In this document: positions 7,904 through 16,661 of the stretch, piece by piece
Layout of the letters: every line of letters starts with the position of its first letter
Numbering within the stretch: position 1 is the first letter of the stretch
NCBI GenBank assembly: GCA_036491115.1
Contig: DASXCQ010000089.1
Span: forward strand, 17,270 to 81,269
Reading direction: 5' to 3'
Length of the DNA: 64,000 nucleotides
DNA from: DATEPR01 sp036491115
GTDB lineage: Bacteria; Actinomycetota; Actinomycetes; Mycobacteriales; Pseudonocardiaceae
Made by a program: the position numbers and the translations under genes
Notes under the pieces: generated by a model
Database searches by the model: none
Seen by the model: only the letters and a program-made list of their open reading frames with translations
Told to the model about the DNA's origin: nothing

Positions 7904-8571
7904 GCGCGCCGGAATTCGGCCCGCCAGCGGAGTGACGCACCGTCGATCTGGACGATCTCGACGGCGGTCAGACCGTCCGTGGCGAACGCGTCGACCTCCG
8001 CCCTGGTCAGCGGCCACGGCGGACCCTGCGGCGGCGGTGCGTCGTCCGGCTGGACGACCGCGATCAGCAGGAGCGTGCCGCCCGGCGCCACCAGGTCCTG
8101 TACGGCACGGGTGACCTGCCCGCGCAGCGTGACCGGCAGCGCCTGAGTGGTGTAGCTCTCCACCACCAGGTCGAACGACCGCTCCCACCGGTCCGGCGGG
8201 TTCAGCACGTCCGCGACCTGGTAATGGACCGGCGAATCGGGGTAGCGGGACCGGACGACCTCGACCGCCGACTCGGCGATGTCGAACCCCGTCGTGGCGA
8301 AGCCGAGCCGGCCGAGGAACTCCGAGTCCCGGCCCAGACCACACCCCACGACGACCGCACGCCTGCCATCGCCGCGCAGCTGCCGCTGTGCGGCCCACTC
8401 GACGATCAACGTGTTCGCGTCCGTGAAGTCCCACGGCATCGACACGTCGCCCTGCCGGCCCGCCGAGTACAGGCGCTCGAACCAGGCCGTCGGCTCGCCC
8501 TGCGCGATCGCCTCGGCCGCGAACACGTCGGCCCGCCGCTCCCAGTCCGGTGAGTCCCTCACGGCGTTCAC
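7900..8571 (-). CDS. Class I SAM-dependent methyltransferase (TPMT-like)
   Basis: A 223-aa Rossmann methyltransferase. Motif I is AVVVGCGLGRDSEFLGRLG, the acidic end of motif II follows in ATTGFDIAESAVEVVR, and motif IV/V is in FDLVVESYTTQALP. Together with the upstream ANTLIVEWA this resembles thiopurine-methyltransferase-type small-molecule enzymes. The GTG at 8571 overlaps the previous gene's stop (GTGA); a GTG nine bases inside is the alternative. The target is probably a small thiol, selenol or halide-type nucleophile, by family analogy only. It is the second gene of a four-gene overlapping operon. Confidence 0.8.
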   Translation of the reverse strand: MNAVRDSPDWERRADVFAAEAIAQGEPTAWFERLYSAGRQGDVSMPWDFTDANTLIVEWAAQRQLRGDGRRAVVVGCGLGRDSEFLGRLGFATTGFDIAESAVEVVRSRYPDSPVHYQVADVLNPPDRWERSFDLVVESYTTQALPVTLRGQVTRAVQDLVAPGGTLLLIAVVQPDDAPPPQGPPWPLTRAEVDAFATDGLTAVEIVQIDGASLRWRAEFRRA

Positions 8572-9818
8572 GCCCTCCCTCGGGCCAGGCCCAGGATGCG
8601 GTCGAGCACCCGGCCGCCGCTGGCCCGCAGCCCGTTGTGCTCGTACTCGTTGGTCACCCAGTAGCGCATGGTCGGGATCATCCTGGCCGTGACCAGGCCG
8701 AGGGCACAGTCCACATAGGCGTCCTCGGCGTACATCGCGGCGGCGCAGGGAACCTCGCACTCCCGGAGCGCGGTGTCGTCGTACAGGCGGGGCCACTCGT
8801 GCGCGGCGAGCAGTTCGGTGGCCTCGCGCAGCGGTGCGAAACCGCCGCAGTCCTCCAGCATCCACGGGAAGGCGTGCTCACCGGTGAGCAGCGTCGGGTC
8901 GGCGGCGTAGTCGTCCGGCCGGATGCGCTCCGCCGACCAGTTGGTCACGATGCCGTCGGCGTAGCACGCCTCCTGCAGCACGAAGTAGATCGGGTTGCGG
9001 GTCGGGAACGGCATCGCCGCCTCGGCGTCGTGGGCGAAGGCGTAGGACAGCGGGTCGCGTTCCAGCAGGTGGTGCAGCCGTTCCGCGCCGTCGCTCATGC
9101 CCAGCACGTTGCCGATCTGACGGAACCGGCGCGACGTCAGGCGGTCACCGCCCGGCAGCGTGATCCGGCCGTCGCCGGCCAGTTCGGTGATCCGCGCCAC
9201 GCGGTCCCGGTCGCCGGGGTAGCGGAGGTAGTAGCGGCGGTTGCGCTCCAGCATCGTCGGGTAGGTAGCGCGGTAGACGTCGTCGATGTGCACGCCCACC
9301 GGCGGCACTCCCCCGGTGAACAGCGCCTCGCGCAGGCCATCGGGCGCGATGGACAGGTAGGTCGCCACGCAGAACCCGCCGAACGACTGGCCCAGCACCG
9401 ACCACCGGTCCACACCCAACTCGCGGCGGATCCACTCGGCGTCGCGCACGATCGAGTCCGCGCGAAAGTGCTTCAGGTAGTCGGCCTGCTGTTGCGGCGA
9501 CATCCCCGGCAGTGCTTCGACCGGCGTGGACCGCCCGGTGCCGCGCTGGTCGAGCATCAGCACCCGGAAGTCGGTCAGCGCGCGGCGCAACCAGCCGGGC
9601 CCGAGCGGATCACCGGTCGGCCGGGGCGCCTCGAAACCCGGACCGCCGGTGAGGAACACCAGGTACGGCCGGTCGGTGCCGTCCGGATCGGCGACCTCGC
9701 GGGCGAACACCGTGATGCGCTCGCCGGCCGGTCGCGCGTGATCCAGCGGCACCGCGAACTCGTGCTCGGTCAGGACAAGGCCGGGAACCCGCGTGGTCAG
9801 CGACACGCCAGCGATCAT
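8568..9818 (-). CDS. Alpha/beta hydrolase, proline-iminopeptidase-like (S33)
   Basis: A 416-aa alpha/beta-hydrolase. The oxyanion region is VFLTGGPGFEAP, DQRGTGRS follows, and the nucleophile elbow is VLGQSFGGFC (Ser near residue 143), typical of prolyl aminopeptidase S33. The DQRG-S and GQSFGG motifs with an inserted cap are complete, and the C-terminal EYEHNGLRASG region fits the catalytic His. ATG 9818 is used; a GTG at 9806 is possible. It leads a four-gene operon with start/stop overlaps at every junction. It may release an N-terminal proline or hydrolyse a related amide. Confidence 0.85.
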   Translation of the reverse strand: MIAGVSLTTRVPGLVLTEHEFAVPLDHARPAGERITVFAREVADPDGTDRPYLVFLTGGPGFEAPRPTGDPLGPGWLRRALTDFRVLMLDQRGTGRSTPVEALPGMSPQQQADYLKHFRADSIVRDAEWIRRELGVDRWSVLGQSFGGFCVATYLSIAPDGLREALFTGGVPPVGVHIDDVYRATYPTMLERNRRYYLRYPGDRDRVARITELAGDGRITLPGGDRLTSRRFRQIGNVLGMSDGAERLHHLLERDPLSYAFAHDAEAAMPFPTRNPIYFVLQEACYADGIVTNWSAERIRPDDYAADPTLLTGEHAFPWMLEDCGGFAPLREATELLAAHEWPRLYDDTALRECEVPCAAAMYAEDAYVDCALGLVTARMIPTMRYWVTNEYEHNGLRASGGRVLDRILGLARGRA

Positions 9819-9870
9819 GCCACGACCCGGTGCCGACACACGCCCGAAATGCGCCGCCGCCGCCGGGCCG

Positions 9871-10227
9871 TCACCGGCCGGACCACGGAGCCGAGCCGAG
9901 CGGGAACGCCTCGTCCTCGGCCACCCGGAGCGCATCGCCGAGGCGCAGGCCGAACGCCGCGAACACCGTGATGAGCTGGTGCACGCTGGCCTCCCGGCGA
10001 GCCAGTTCCAGCCGGCACACCACGGACGGCGACAGCTCAAGGCGCATCGCGAGGTCGCTCAGGTACCAGCCCCGCTCGACTCTCGCGTCCCGCGCCTGGC
10101 GGCCGATCGAGGCCAACATCGCGGTGATCGTGGGATCGTCCACCGGTCGCTCGAACACATCCACCGTCCGTTCCGATTTCTTCGTCGGACACGTCCGGCC
10201 GTCCTGGCCGGACGCATCCGCAGTCAT
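9871..10227 (-). CDS. XRE-family helix-turn-helix regulator
   Basis: A 118-aa DNA-binding protein. A roughly 45-residue N-terminal extension is followed by an XRE HTH: IGRQARDARVERGWYLSDLA, then RLELSPSVVCRLELARREAS. The C-terminal helix is short and there is no effector domain. The start is uncertain: ATG 10227, GTG 10164 and a longer frame from GTG 10290 are all open, and none has a good Shine-Dalgarno. It is divergent from a second XRE gene at 10369. The target is unknown, plausibly the intervening 140 bp. Confidence 0.72.
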   Translation of the reverse strand: MTADASGQDGRTCPTKKSERTVDVFERPVDDPTITAMLASIGRQARDARVERGWYLSDLAMRLELSPSVVCRLELARREASVHQLITVFAAFGLRLGDALRVAEDEAFPLGSAPWSGR

Positions 10228-10325
10228 CGCCGCCGTGACACTGTCCGCACAGCCACCAGACGCAGCGCCTGCGGACCTTCGCCACTTCACTCATGTCACT
10301 ACGGTAAATGCGCTGGTCAGGACTA

Positions 10326-10362
10326 CCCCAACGCAGTGTTGGGGCCCGATTCCGCGTATACT
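10326..10362 (+). promoter_or_regulatory. Palindrome plus -10 for a leaderless XRE/TPR gene
   Basis: CCCCAAC-GCAGT-GTTGGGG (10326-10344) is a perfect 7-bp inverted repeat. TATACT at 10357-10362 lies 6 nt before ATG 10369, so transcription would begin at or next to the ATG, giving a leaderless mRNA. No clear -35 is seen; the palindrome occupies that position, consistent with activator or repressor control. Confidence 0.55.
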
Positions 10363-10368
10363 TGGCGC

Positions 10369-11603
10369 ATGCGTTTGGACGACGAGGCGACTGTCGGTGA
10401 GCGCATTGCCTACTACCGCAAGCGGCGCGGAATGACCCAGGAAGTGCTGTGCGGTCTCGTCGGTGGCCGGTCGACGGAATGGCTGCGCCAGATCGAGAAC
10501 GGTAAGCGCGACGTGGACAAGTTGTCCACCATCGTCGCCGTGGCGAACGCGCTCAAGGTCAGTCCCTTGACGTTGCTGCCAGGACCGTTCCGGTCGAATC
10601 CGCGCCGAGGAACGTCGCTGGGTTCGGCGCCCGATGTCGTGCCGGACAGCGAGGCCGCGATGCTGCGCTACGACGGCATGGCCGGGTTCATCGGGGTACC
10701 GGACCGACCAATGGCGCGGTCCGACGACCTTCGGCGCCGAATGCGACACGCTTTCCTGTGTTCACAGACCGAACGCTGGTCGGAAATGGCTCCGTTCGTG
10801 CCGGACATGATCGCCGACGCAGCCTGGTACACAACGCGAACACCGATTCCGAGCGCCGAGAAGCCTACGACTTGCAGGCGCTCGTGTACCGGGTCACCTC
10901 CGGGATGCTGGACCGGCTCGGCGAGCCTCATCTGCCGTGGGTGGCGGCAGAACGTTCGACGTTCGCCGCCGAACAGACCGGCGATCCACTGCTGATCGGC
11001 GGTGGCGCGTGGCGGATGGCCGTCGTGCTCCGGCATGCCGGCCGGCTCACCGAGTCCACCGACGCCCCGATCACCGCCGCCGACGCGTTGCGTCCGCACC
11101 TGAACCGCCCGGAAGCCCATTCGGTGTACGGCTCTCTGATGCTCAAAGGCGCGGTCGGCGCGGCCACTCTCGGTGATCATCGGGCCACGTGGGACTACTT
11201 CGACGAGGCAGCCCGCTCCGCGGACGCCGTCGGTGACCGCAACGACTACTGGTTCGCGTTCGGTCCGACGAACATCGCCATTCACCGGGTGTGGCTGGCT
11301 CTCGAACTGGGTGATCCGGCACGGGCGATCGACCAGGCCGAGCACGTGGCGGACGACCGGCTGCCACCGGAGTTGGCCGAACGCCGGACATCTCACCTGA
11401 TCGCCCTGGCCTGGGCGCACTACCTGCGACGCCACGACCGGGAAGCCCTCGACACGCTCACCACGGCGCGCGCGTCGGCCCCCGAACAACTGATCTTCAC
11501 CCGTCGGGTGCACTCCATGTCGCTGGGCATGCTCCGGCGGGAACGCCGGTCCATCCGACACGACCTGCGGGAGATGGCGGACTTCGTCGGCGTCACCGCC
11601 TGA
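10369..11603 (+). pseudogene. XRE regulator with TPR-like sensor domain, frameshifted
   Basis: Two overlapping frames make one roughly 410-aa regulator. Frame 1 (from ATG 10369) has the HTH RIAYYRKRRGMTQEVLCGLV plus a linker up to DMIADAAWY. After a shift of one base near 10830, the other frame continues NANTDSERREAYDLQALVYR and runs through alpha-helical TPR-like repeats to 11603. The family (HTH plus TPR, about 400 aa) is common in antibiotic-producing actinomycetes and senses small signals. As written the protein stops being homologous after about 155 residues. It is either a mutation, a sequencing error or, less likely, programmed frameshifting. Confidence 0.75.
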
Positions 11604-11604
11604 C

Positions 11605-11633
11605 GGCGTCGTGAGCACGAGGCTCACGACGCC
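11605..11633. terminator. Bidirectional hairpin between convergent genes
   Basis: GGCGTCGTGAGC, a 5-nt loop, and its exact complement form a 12-bp stem. It sits between the plus-strand regulator (ends 11603) and the minus-strand LLM gene (ends 11647), so it can serve both. Confidence 0.8.
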
Positions 11634-11646
11634 TCGACGTGACCGG

Positions 11647-12483
11647 TCAGGCCAGTGGGGCCAGTGCTTCGGCGACCGGCGTGAGGACGGCGGGGTCCAG
11701 GGGTACCGGCAGGATGATGATCGCCAGGTCGAGACCCTTTTCGCCGAGCGCGGCGGCCGTGTCGGCTGCCTTGCTGGGGCCGTCGCCGTCCAGGCGGACG
11801 TGGCTGGACAGGGTGATCTCCGCCGGGTCGCGGCCGATGTCGGCGCAGTGGGCGTGCAGGACGTCGCGCTTGTGGGCGAACTCGTCCGGTGTGCCGCCCG
11901 CGAAGTTCCAGTGCTGGGCGTACTTCGCCGTGGTGCGCAGGGTGCGCTTCTCACCGCCGCCGCCGATGCAGATCGGCGGGTGCGGCGCCTGCACCGGCTT
12001 CGGCTCGCAGCGGGCGTCCTTGAGCTGGTAGTACTTGCCGTCGAACGTGGTGGACTCCTGGGTGAGCAGGCCCACCAGCACCTCGCACGCCTCCTCGAAC
12101 CGGTCGCTGCGTTCGGCGGGCGTGCCCAGTTCCATGCCGTAGGCGCCGGACTCCTGTTCGTTCCAGCCGGCGCCGATGCCGATCTCCAGGCGGCCGCCGG
12201 AGATGATGTCCAGCGTGGCCGCCATGTTGGCCAGCAGCGCGGGATGCCGGTAGTGGATGCCGGACACCAGGTTGCCCAGCCGGACGCGTCGGGTGGCCTG
12301 GGCGAGCGCGGTCAGCGTGACCCACCCTTCCAGGCACGGGCCGTTGGAGTCGCCGCGGATCGGATAGAAGTGGTCGAAGGTCCAGCCGGACTCGTAGAGC
12401 TCGATCTGGTCGGCCTCCCGCCAGACCGCGAGCATGTCCGACCACGTCACGTGTTGGGGTGAAGTCTTGAAGGCGAAGCGCAT
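11647..12483 (-). CDS. LLM-class F420-dependent oxidoreductase
   Basis: A 278-aa luciferase-like TIM-barrel protein. It starts MRFAFKTSPQHVTWSDML, has YESGWTFDHFYPI, RRVRLGNLVSGIHYRHPALL and the family marker GRLEIGIGAGWNEQE, and a C-terminal bulge TPDEFAHKRDVL. The N-terminal TSPQ and the GAGWNEQE loop fit the F420 (rather than FMN) LLM subfamily abundant in actinobacteria. The expected role is hydride transfer from F420H2 to an unknown organic substrate. It stands alone, closed by the hairpin at 11605. Confidence 0.88.
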   Translation of the reverse strand: MRFAFKTSPQHVTWSDMLAVWREADQIELYESGWTFDHFYPIRGDSNGPCLEGWVTLTALAQATRRVRLGNLVSGIHYRHPALLANMAATLDIISGGRLEIGIGAGWNEQESGAYGMELGTPAERSDRFEEACEVLVGLLTQESTTFDGKYYQLKDARCEPKPVQAPHPPICIGGGGEKRTLRTTAKYAQHWNFAGGTPDEFAHKRDVLHAHCADIGRDPAEITLSSHVRLDGDGPSKAADTAAALGEKGLDLAIIILPVPLDPAVLTPVAEALAPLA

Positions 12484-12739
12484 GCGTTGATCGTAGAACC
12501 GTCGCGGGGTGTGACCAGGGCCGTCACCATCGGCCGACTGCGCCCGTCCTCAGTGAACGCCGCGTAATCGTCCACACTGGACGACGCTTGACGCGCGGTT
12601 GCCCGCTGGTGCCACCGGAGTAACGTGGGTTGGGCGGTTGAGCGCAGAGCCGTTTGGGGACGTGCGCCTTGGGAGGCACGCCCACAGCCGACAAAACCCC
12701 ACCTGCACAGCCGATCGGCCTGGCACGGCGGGTGATTGG

Positions 12740-13519
12740 ATGGCCGTGACACAACGCGCCCACGAGTACCAGGAGCTGGCGCCGCTGTTCCGCCAGCTGG
12801 TCGACACCACCGCGTCGGAGACGCAGCGCAGGACGATCCGTGACCGCCTGGTCACCGAGCATCTGCCGGTGGCCGAACACATCGCCCGCCGGTTCCGCAA
12901 TCGAGGCCAGCCGACCGAGGACCTGACCCAGGTGGCGACGGTGGGCCTGATCAACGCCGTGGACCGGTTCGACCCGGACCGGGGCACCGACTTCCTGTCG
13001 TTCGCCGTGCCCACCATCACCGGCGAGGTGCGCCGCTACTTCCGCGACGCGACCTGGGCGATCCGGGTGCCTCGGCGGCTGAAGGAACTGCACGCGTCGG
13101 TCATCGCGGCATCCGCCTCGCTGGGCCAGCGCCTGGGCCGCTCGCCGCGACCCAGTGAACTGGCCGATGAGCTGGACATCCCGGTCAACGAGGTGCACGA
13201 GGCGTTGCAGGTCGGTTACGCCTACCGGGGCGAGTCACTGGACGACAGTGCCGGCGACGACGGCACCGGCTCGTCGACCGATGCCAGGATCGGTGTCACC
13301 GACCGTGACCTGACCGCCGTGGAGGACCGGGAGACGCTGGACCCCGCGCTGGCCCAGTTGCCGGAGCGGGAGGCGTCGATCGTGCGCATGCGGTTCTTCG
13401 GGAACCTGACGCAGACCCAGATCGCCGACCGGATCGGCGTGTCGCAGATGCACGTGTCGCGGTTGCTGGCCGCGAGTATCACCCGTTTGCGGGCGTCCAT
13501 TGTGGATGACGAGGTCTGA
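12740..13519 (+). CDS. SigF/SigB-class alternative sigma factor
   Basis: A 259-aa group 3 sigma factor. Region 2 is DLTQVATVGLINAVDRFDP and FLSFAVPTITGEVRRYFRD, region 3 is RLGRSPRPSELADELDI, and region 4.2 is TQTQIADRIGVSQMHVSRLL. This is the B. subtilis SigB/Streptomyces SigB-F-G stress class, which recognises GTTT-N15-GGGTA(T/C). Five such sites lie 4-11 kb downstream, with RsbW-like and STAS genes at 23 kb. ATG 12740 is chosen by family length; it lacks a clear Shine-Dalgarno. A partial site, GTTT-N15-GGGAGG, lies at 12652-12676 and could allow weak autoregulation. Confidence 0.9.
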   Translation: MAVTQRAHEYQELAPLFRQLVDTTASETQRRTIRDRLVTEHLPVAEHIARRFRNRGQPTEDLTQVATVGLINAVDRFDPDRGTDFLSFAVPTITGEVRRYFRDATWAIRVPRRLKELHASVIAASASLGQRLGRSPRPSELADELDIPVNEVHEALQVGYAYRGESLDDSAGDDGTGSSTDARIGVTDRDLTAVEDRETLDPALAQLPEREASIVRMRFFGNLTQTQIADRIGVSQMHVSRLLAASITRLRASIVDDEV

Positions 13520-13558
13520 GCGGGTGGCAGGACTGGCGGCAGCGGTCACAATGGGCAG

Positions 13559-15262
13559 GTGAAGGACAGTCCGCTGGTCAGCCGGGTTCGCGACGCCATC
13601 ATCGGTGACGACCAGGTGATGTGGGGGCCCTACGGTCCGCGACGAGTCACCTACGCCGACTACACCGCCTCCGGCCGTGCGGTGTCGTTCATCGAGGATT
13701 TCATCCGATCAGAGGTACTCCCCCGGTATGCCAACACCCACAGTGAGTCCTCGGGCACCGGGTTGCAGACCACCGTGCTGCGCGAGGACGCCCGCAGGCT
13801 GATCCGGGACGCCGTCGGCGGTGACGACGACACCGTGGTGATCTTCTGCGGCTCCGGGTCGACCGGCGCGATCGACAAGCTGGTCGGCATCCTGGGCCTG
13901 CGGGTGCCGGCCGAACTGGACGACCGCTACCGGCTCACCGACGCGATCCCGCCCGACCAGCGGCCGGTGGTGTTCATCGGGCCGTTCGAGCACCACTCGA
14001 ACGAACTGCTGTGGCGCGAGTCGATCGCCGAGGTCGTCACCATCCCGGAGGGCACGGACGGCCACCTGTCGGTGGAGGCGCTGGCCGAGGCGCTGGACGC
14101 CTACGCCGACCGGCCGCTGAAGATCGGCTCGTTCTCGGCCGCGTCCAACGTCACCGGGATCGTCACCGACACGCACACCATCGCCGATCTGCTGCACAGC
14201 AAGGGCGCGCTGTCCTGCTGGGACTTCGCCGCCGCCGCACCGCACGCCGACATCACCATGGACGACGGCTGCGCGGTGCATCCGGGTGCCTACAAGGACG
14301 CCGTGTTCATCTCGCCGCACAAGTTCGTCGGCGGTCCCGGCACGCCCGGGGTGCTGGTGGTGCGGAAGGAACTGCTGGCCAACCGGGTGCCGACGGTGCC
14401 CGGCGGCGGCACGGTCGACTACGTGAACACGGCAGAACACCACTACATCAGCGATCCGGCGCACCGCGAGGAGGGCGGCACGCCCGCCATCGTGGAGTCG
14501 ATCCGGGCCGGGTTGGTGTTCGGGCTGAAGTCGGCGGTCGGCACCGAGGTCATCCAGGCCAGGGAGAAGGCGTTCCTACGCCGGGCGGTGGACGCGTGGC
14601 GGGTGCGGCCGACGATCAGCATCCTGGGCGACCTGGACGCGGAGCGCCTGTCCATCGTGTCGTTCGTGGTCCGCGACGGCGAGCGCTACCTGCACCACAA
14701 CTTCGTGGTCGCGCTGCTCAACGACCTGTTCGGCATCCAGAGCCGGGGTGGGTGTTCGTGCGCCGGGCCGTACGGGCACCGGCTGCTGGGCATCGACACG
14801 GCCCGGTCGCAGCGGTTCGAGCGGGAAATCCTGGCCGGCTGGGAGGGCATCAAACCGGGCTGGGTGCGGGTGAGCTTCAACTACTCGCTGTCCGACGCGG
14901 TGGTCGACTACATCATCGACGCCGTCGACCACATCGCGACGCACGGCTGGGCACTGCTGCCGCACTACCGGTTCGACCCGAGGACCGGGTTGTGGCGGCA
15001 CCGGGACGGCGTGGTGGATCCGCCGTTGCGGCTGGACCAGGTCGGCTACGACGCCGAGGGCCGGATGACGTTCCCGAAACGGCACGAGCAGGCGCCCGAG
15101 TCGGCACTGGCCGGCCACCTGGCCGCGGCCCGCGAGCTGACCGGCGCGCTGGCGCCGTGCCCGCCGGACGGGATCGGCGGCGCGCGGATCTCGCCCGCGT
15201 TCGAGCGGTTGCGGTGGTTCGCGCTGCCCGACGTGTGCCTGCCGGCCGAGTACCGGGCCTGA
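13559..15262 (+). CDS. PLP-dependent aminotransferase class V-fold protein
   Basis: A 567-aa fold-type I enzyme of the cysteine-desulfurase/isopenicillin-epimerase superfamily. The N-terminal YADYTASGRAVSFIEDFI is typical. FCGSGSTGAIDKLVG binds the PLP phosphate, and ISPHKFVGGPGTPGVLV holds the Schiff-base Lys. GCSCAGPYGHRLL is a Cys-rich loop like the desulfurase active loop. It is about 150 residues longer than IscS-type enzymes because of a C-terminal extension. The GTG start at 13559 is imposed by an upstream TGA. Its role, sulfur transfer or amino-acid elimination, is not established. Confidence 0.85.
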   Translation: MKDSPLVSRVRDAIIGDDQVMWGPYGPRRVTYADYTASGRAVSFIEDFIRSEVLPRYANTHSESSGTGLQTTVLREDARRLIRDAVGGDDDTVVIFCGSGSTGAIDKLVGILGLRVPAELDDRYRLTDAIPPDQRPVVFIGPFEHHSNELLWRESIAEVVTIPEGTDGHLSVEALAEALDAYADRPLKIGSFSAASNVTGIVTDTHTIADLLHSKGALSCWDFAAAAPHADITMDDGCAVHPGAYKDAVFISPHKFVGGPGTPGVLVVRKELLANRVPTVPGGGTVDYVNTAEHHYISDPAHREEGGTPAIVESIRAGLVFGLKSAVGTEVIQAREKAFLRRAVDAWRVRPTISILGDLDAERLSIVSFVVRDGERYLHHNFVVALLNDLFGIQSRGGCSCAGPYGHRLLGIDTARSQRFEREILAGWEGIKPGWVRVSFNYSLSDAVVDYIIDAVDHIATHGWALLPHYRFDPRTGLWRHRDGVVDPPLRLDQVGYDAEGRMTFPKRHEQAPESALAGHLAAARELTGALAPCPPDGIGGARISPAFERLRWFALPDVCLPAEYRA

Positions 15263-15271
15263 ACACACGGC

Positions 15272-15302
15272 GAGGCGGGCACGTCCAGGACGTGCCCGCC
15301 TC
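15272..15302. terminator. Strong hairpin after the class V gene
   Basis: GAGGCGGGCACGTC, loop CAG, and its exact complement give a 14-bp stem starting 10 nt after the stop codon. It lies between convergent genes (the next gene ends at 15316), so it probably works in both directions. Confidence 0.85.
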
Positions 15303-15315
15303 GTGTTCGTTTCCC

Positions 15316-15708
15316 TCAGGCGGCCGACGAGACCACCGGCGTGTGGTGCACCTCCAGCTGGTGCACGACCCGCTCGGTGCTCAACTCGTGAGCCGTGAGG
15401 TCCACCAGGCTGACCAGAGCCACGGCCAGCGCGTCGATGAAGACCACTGTGGTCAACGCCGATCCGGTGAACACCAGTGCCGCGATCAGCGCCCAGACGC
15501 TGACCACCGCGAGTACGCCGTGACCGAACCTGGCACCGGTCCGCTTGGTCAGCACCGCTGCCAGTGCGGCGAGCAGGGCCAGCCCGGTGAAGACACCGAA
15601 TCCGACCCAACCGGCCGCCGTGGCCGAGAAGGCCACGGCCGCCACGGCGAGAAAACCGCCAGCGACAACACCGAGAACATCAACGCCGAAGCGAGTACTC
15701 AGCGACAT
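15316..15708 (-). CDS. Small four-helix membrane protein, unknown function
   Basis: A 130-aa hydrophobic protein. Apparent TM segments are about 12-32 (LGVVAGGFLAVAAVAF), 35-55 (GWVGFGVFTGLALLAALAAV), 68-88 and 88-105. A soluble tail ends HQLEVHHTPVVSSAA. ATG 15708 follows GGAGGTG at proper spacing; an in-frame GTG at 15717 overlaps that ribosome site and is rejected. I do not recognise a family. The upstream AT-rich region may hold its regulation. Confidence 0.7.
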   Translation of the reverse strand: MSLSTRFGVDVLGVVAGGFLAVAAVAFSATAAGWVGFGVFTGLALLAALAAVLTKRTGARFGHGVLAVVSVWALIAALVFTGSALTTVVFIDALAVALVSLVDLTAHELSTERVVHQLEVHHTPVVSSAA

Positions 15709-16093
15709 CGAAAACACCTCCGCACCACCGTCACGCGGTGGTATCGCTCACCGTGAGCGAGTCGGGCAGGGTCGCACGGGCCCTGGGCGGCTCCCCGGTT
15801 TCCGATCTTCGGAATCCACAGGCGTCAACCCCGACCTCGCGGCCACACTTCCCGTTCCGGATGTCTCGTACGCCACACCGCCCACCGACGGCCGCCCTCA
15901 GGACATAATCGATTATATAGGGTAACTTTTACCTTAGGGTCACTTCCTAGGATAAACTCCTTTGCGGCAGACGAGATGCCTGATACGGTCGGCATGATCG
16001 AATGATCAGTTCTGGAAGCAGGGATTCATTCATTGTCCTTGTCGTGCCCGACAATCGATGAGTCGACCCCTGCCAGCAGGGAGTGGAGATTCC
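15709..16093. other. Gene-free, AT-rich divergent intergenic region
   Basis: This 385-bp stretch separates two divergent genes and holds no credible ORF. Its middle drops sharply in GC. ATAATCGATTAT (15905-15916) is a perfect 12-bp palindrome, and GGTAA-CTT-TTACC (15921-15933) is a second dyad close by. Such paired AT-rich dyads resemble metal-responsive (Fur/Zur/DtxR-type) boxes in general form, but neither matches a consensus I can defend. Confidence 0.5.
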
Positions 16094-16483
16094 GTGAGAG
16101 GTAATTCAAGATTGCGTTTCCTGACCATGTTGGCCGGATTGTTCGTAGCCTTGCTCGCGGTGGCCGGCATGTCCAGCGTCGCAGGTGCGACGGTCATGCC
16201 ACTGAACGCGTCCGGCTGCAACCAACATTCGTGCATCGGCGTCACGGGCTCGGCGTCGGGTTATACCGCGACATCAAGTGCCCCCGGTACCGCCTCGCCA
16301 TACATCTTGTCCATTTCCGGGCCAGGCTGCCCCCTCCGATCCAGCCCCATTGAAACCCTGCCCCTCAAGGGCCTTTCCTGCAACGGACACGGCGCCGGCA
16401 AGGTGTGCGCCTCCGTCGAGATCCGCAACTCCAGCACAGGCGCGTTCGAGGCCGCCGGCCAGGCGTGCGAGACGATTTCCTGA
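16094..16483 (+). CDS. Small secreted cysteine-containing protein
   Basis: A 129-aa exported protein. It has the basic start VRGNSRLRFLTMLAG, a hydrophobic core LFVALLAVAGMSSVAGA with a probable signal-peptidase I site around AGA-TV, then a mature region of about 95 aa with six Cys residues that could form three disulfides. GTG 16094 has GGAG 6-7 nt upstream. It is rich in Ser/Gly/Thr with no catalytic motif; I do not recognise the family. It ends before a strong terminator, so it is monocistronic. Confidence 0.72.
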   Translation: MRGNSRLRFLTMLAGLFVALLAVAGMSSVAGATVMPLNASGCNQHSCIGVTGSASGYTATSSAPGTASPYILSISGPGCPLRSSPIETLPLKGLSCNGHGAGKVCASVEIRNSSTGAFEAAGQACETIS

Positions 16484-16500
16484 GCCGACGGTGCTCAGGA

Positions 16501-16533
16501 GGCGCCACCCCGACCGCCCGCCGGGGTGGCGCC
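16501..16533 (+). terminator. Hairpin terminator after the secreted-protein gene
   Basis: GGCGCCACCCCG (16501-16512) pairs exactly with CGGGGTGGCGCC (16522-16533) across a 9-nt loop, 17 nt after the stop codon. This insulates the SigF-type promoter that follows. Confidence 0.82.
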
Positions 16534-16583
16534 GTCGGCAGTACCAATGGGACCGCATGGCGCTCAACTTCTCCCAGAACCAT

Positions 16584-16609
16584 GTTTCGAGGCGCATAGT
16601 GACGGGTAT
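16584..16609 (+). promoter_or_regulatory. SigF/SigB-type promoter for the DUF2795-like gene
   Basis: GTTT (16584-16587), 16-bp spacer, GGGTAT (16604-16609). It matches the actinobacterial SigB/F class consensus. The expected transcript starts near 16616, giving a roughly 45-nt leader before ATG 16662. Confidence 0.8.
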
Positions 16610-16661
16610 CACATGTGCGACCCCGCTCGGCCCCGAGCGGCACGACACGGAGCCAGGACCC

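Noticed and set aside
10037..10294. 85-aa minus-strand ORF beginning MSEVAKVRRRCVWWLCGQCH with several Cys
   Set aside because: The start looks intriguing and a leaderless origin is possible, but most of the frame overlaps the XRE gene in another frame and becomes Arg/Pro-rich, so it is not credible as a gene.
12652..12676. GTTT-N15-GGGAGG upstream of the sigma-factor gene as a SigF promoter
   Set aside because: The -10 half matches only GGG of GGGTAT, so I did not count it among the five promoter sites.
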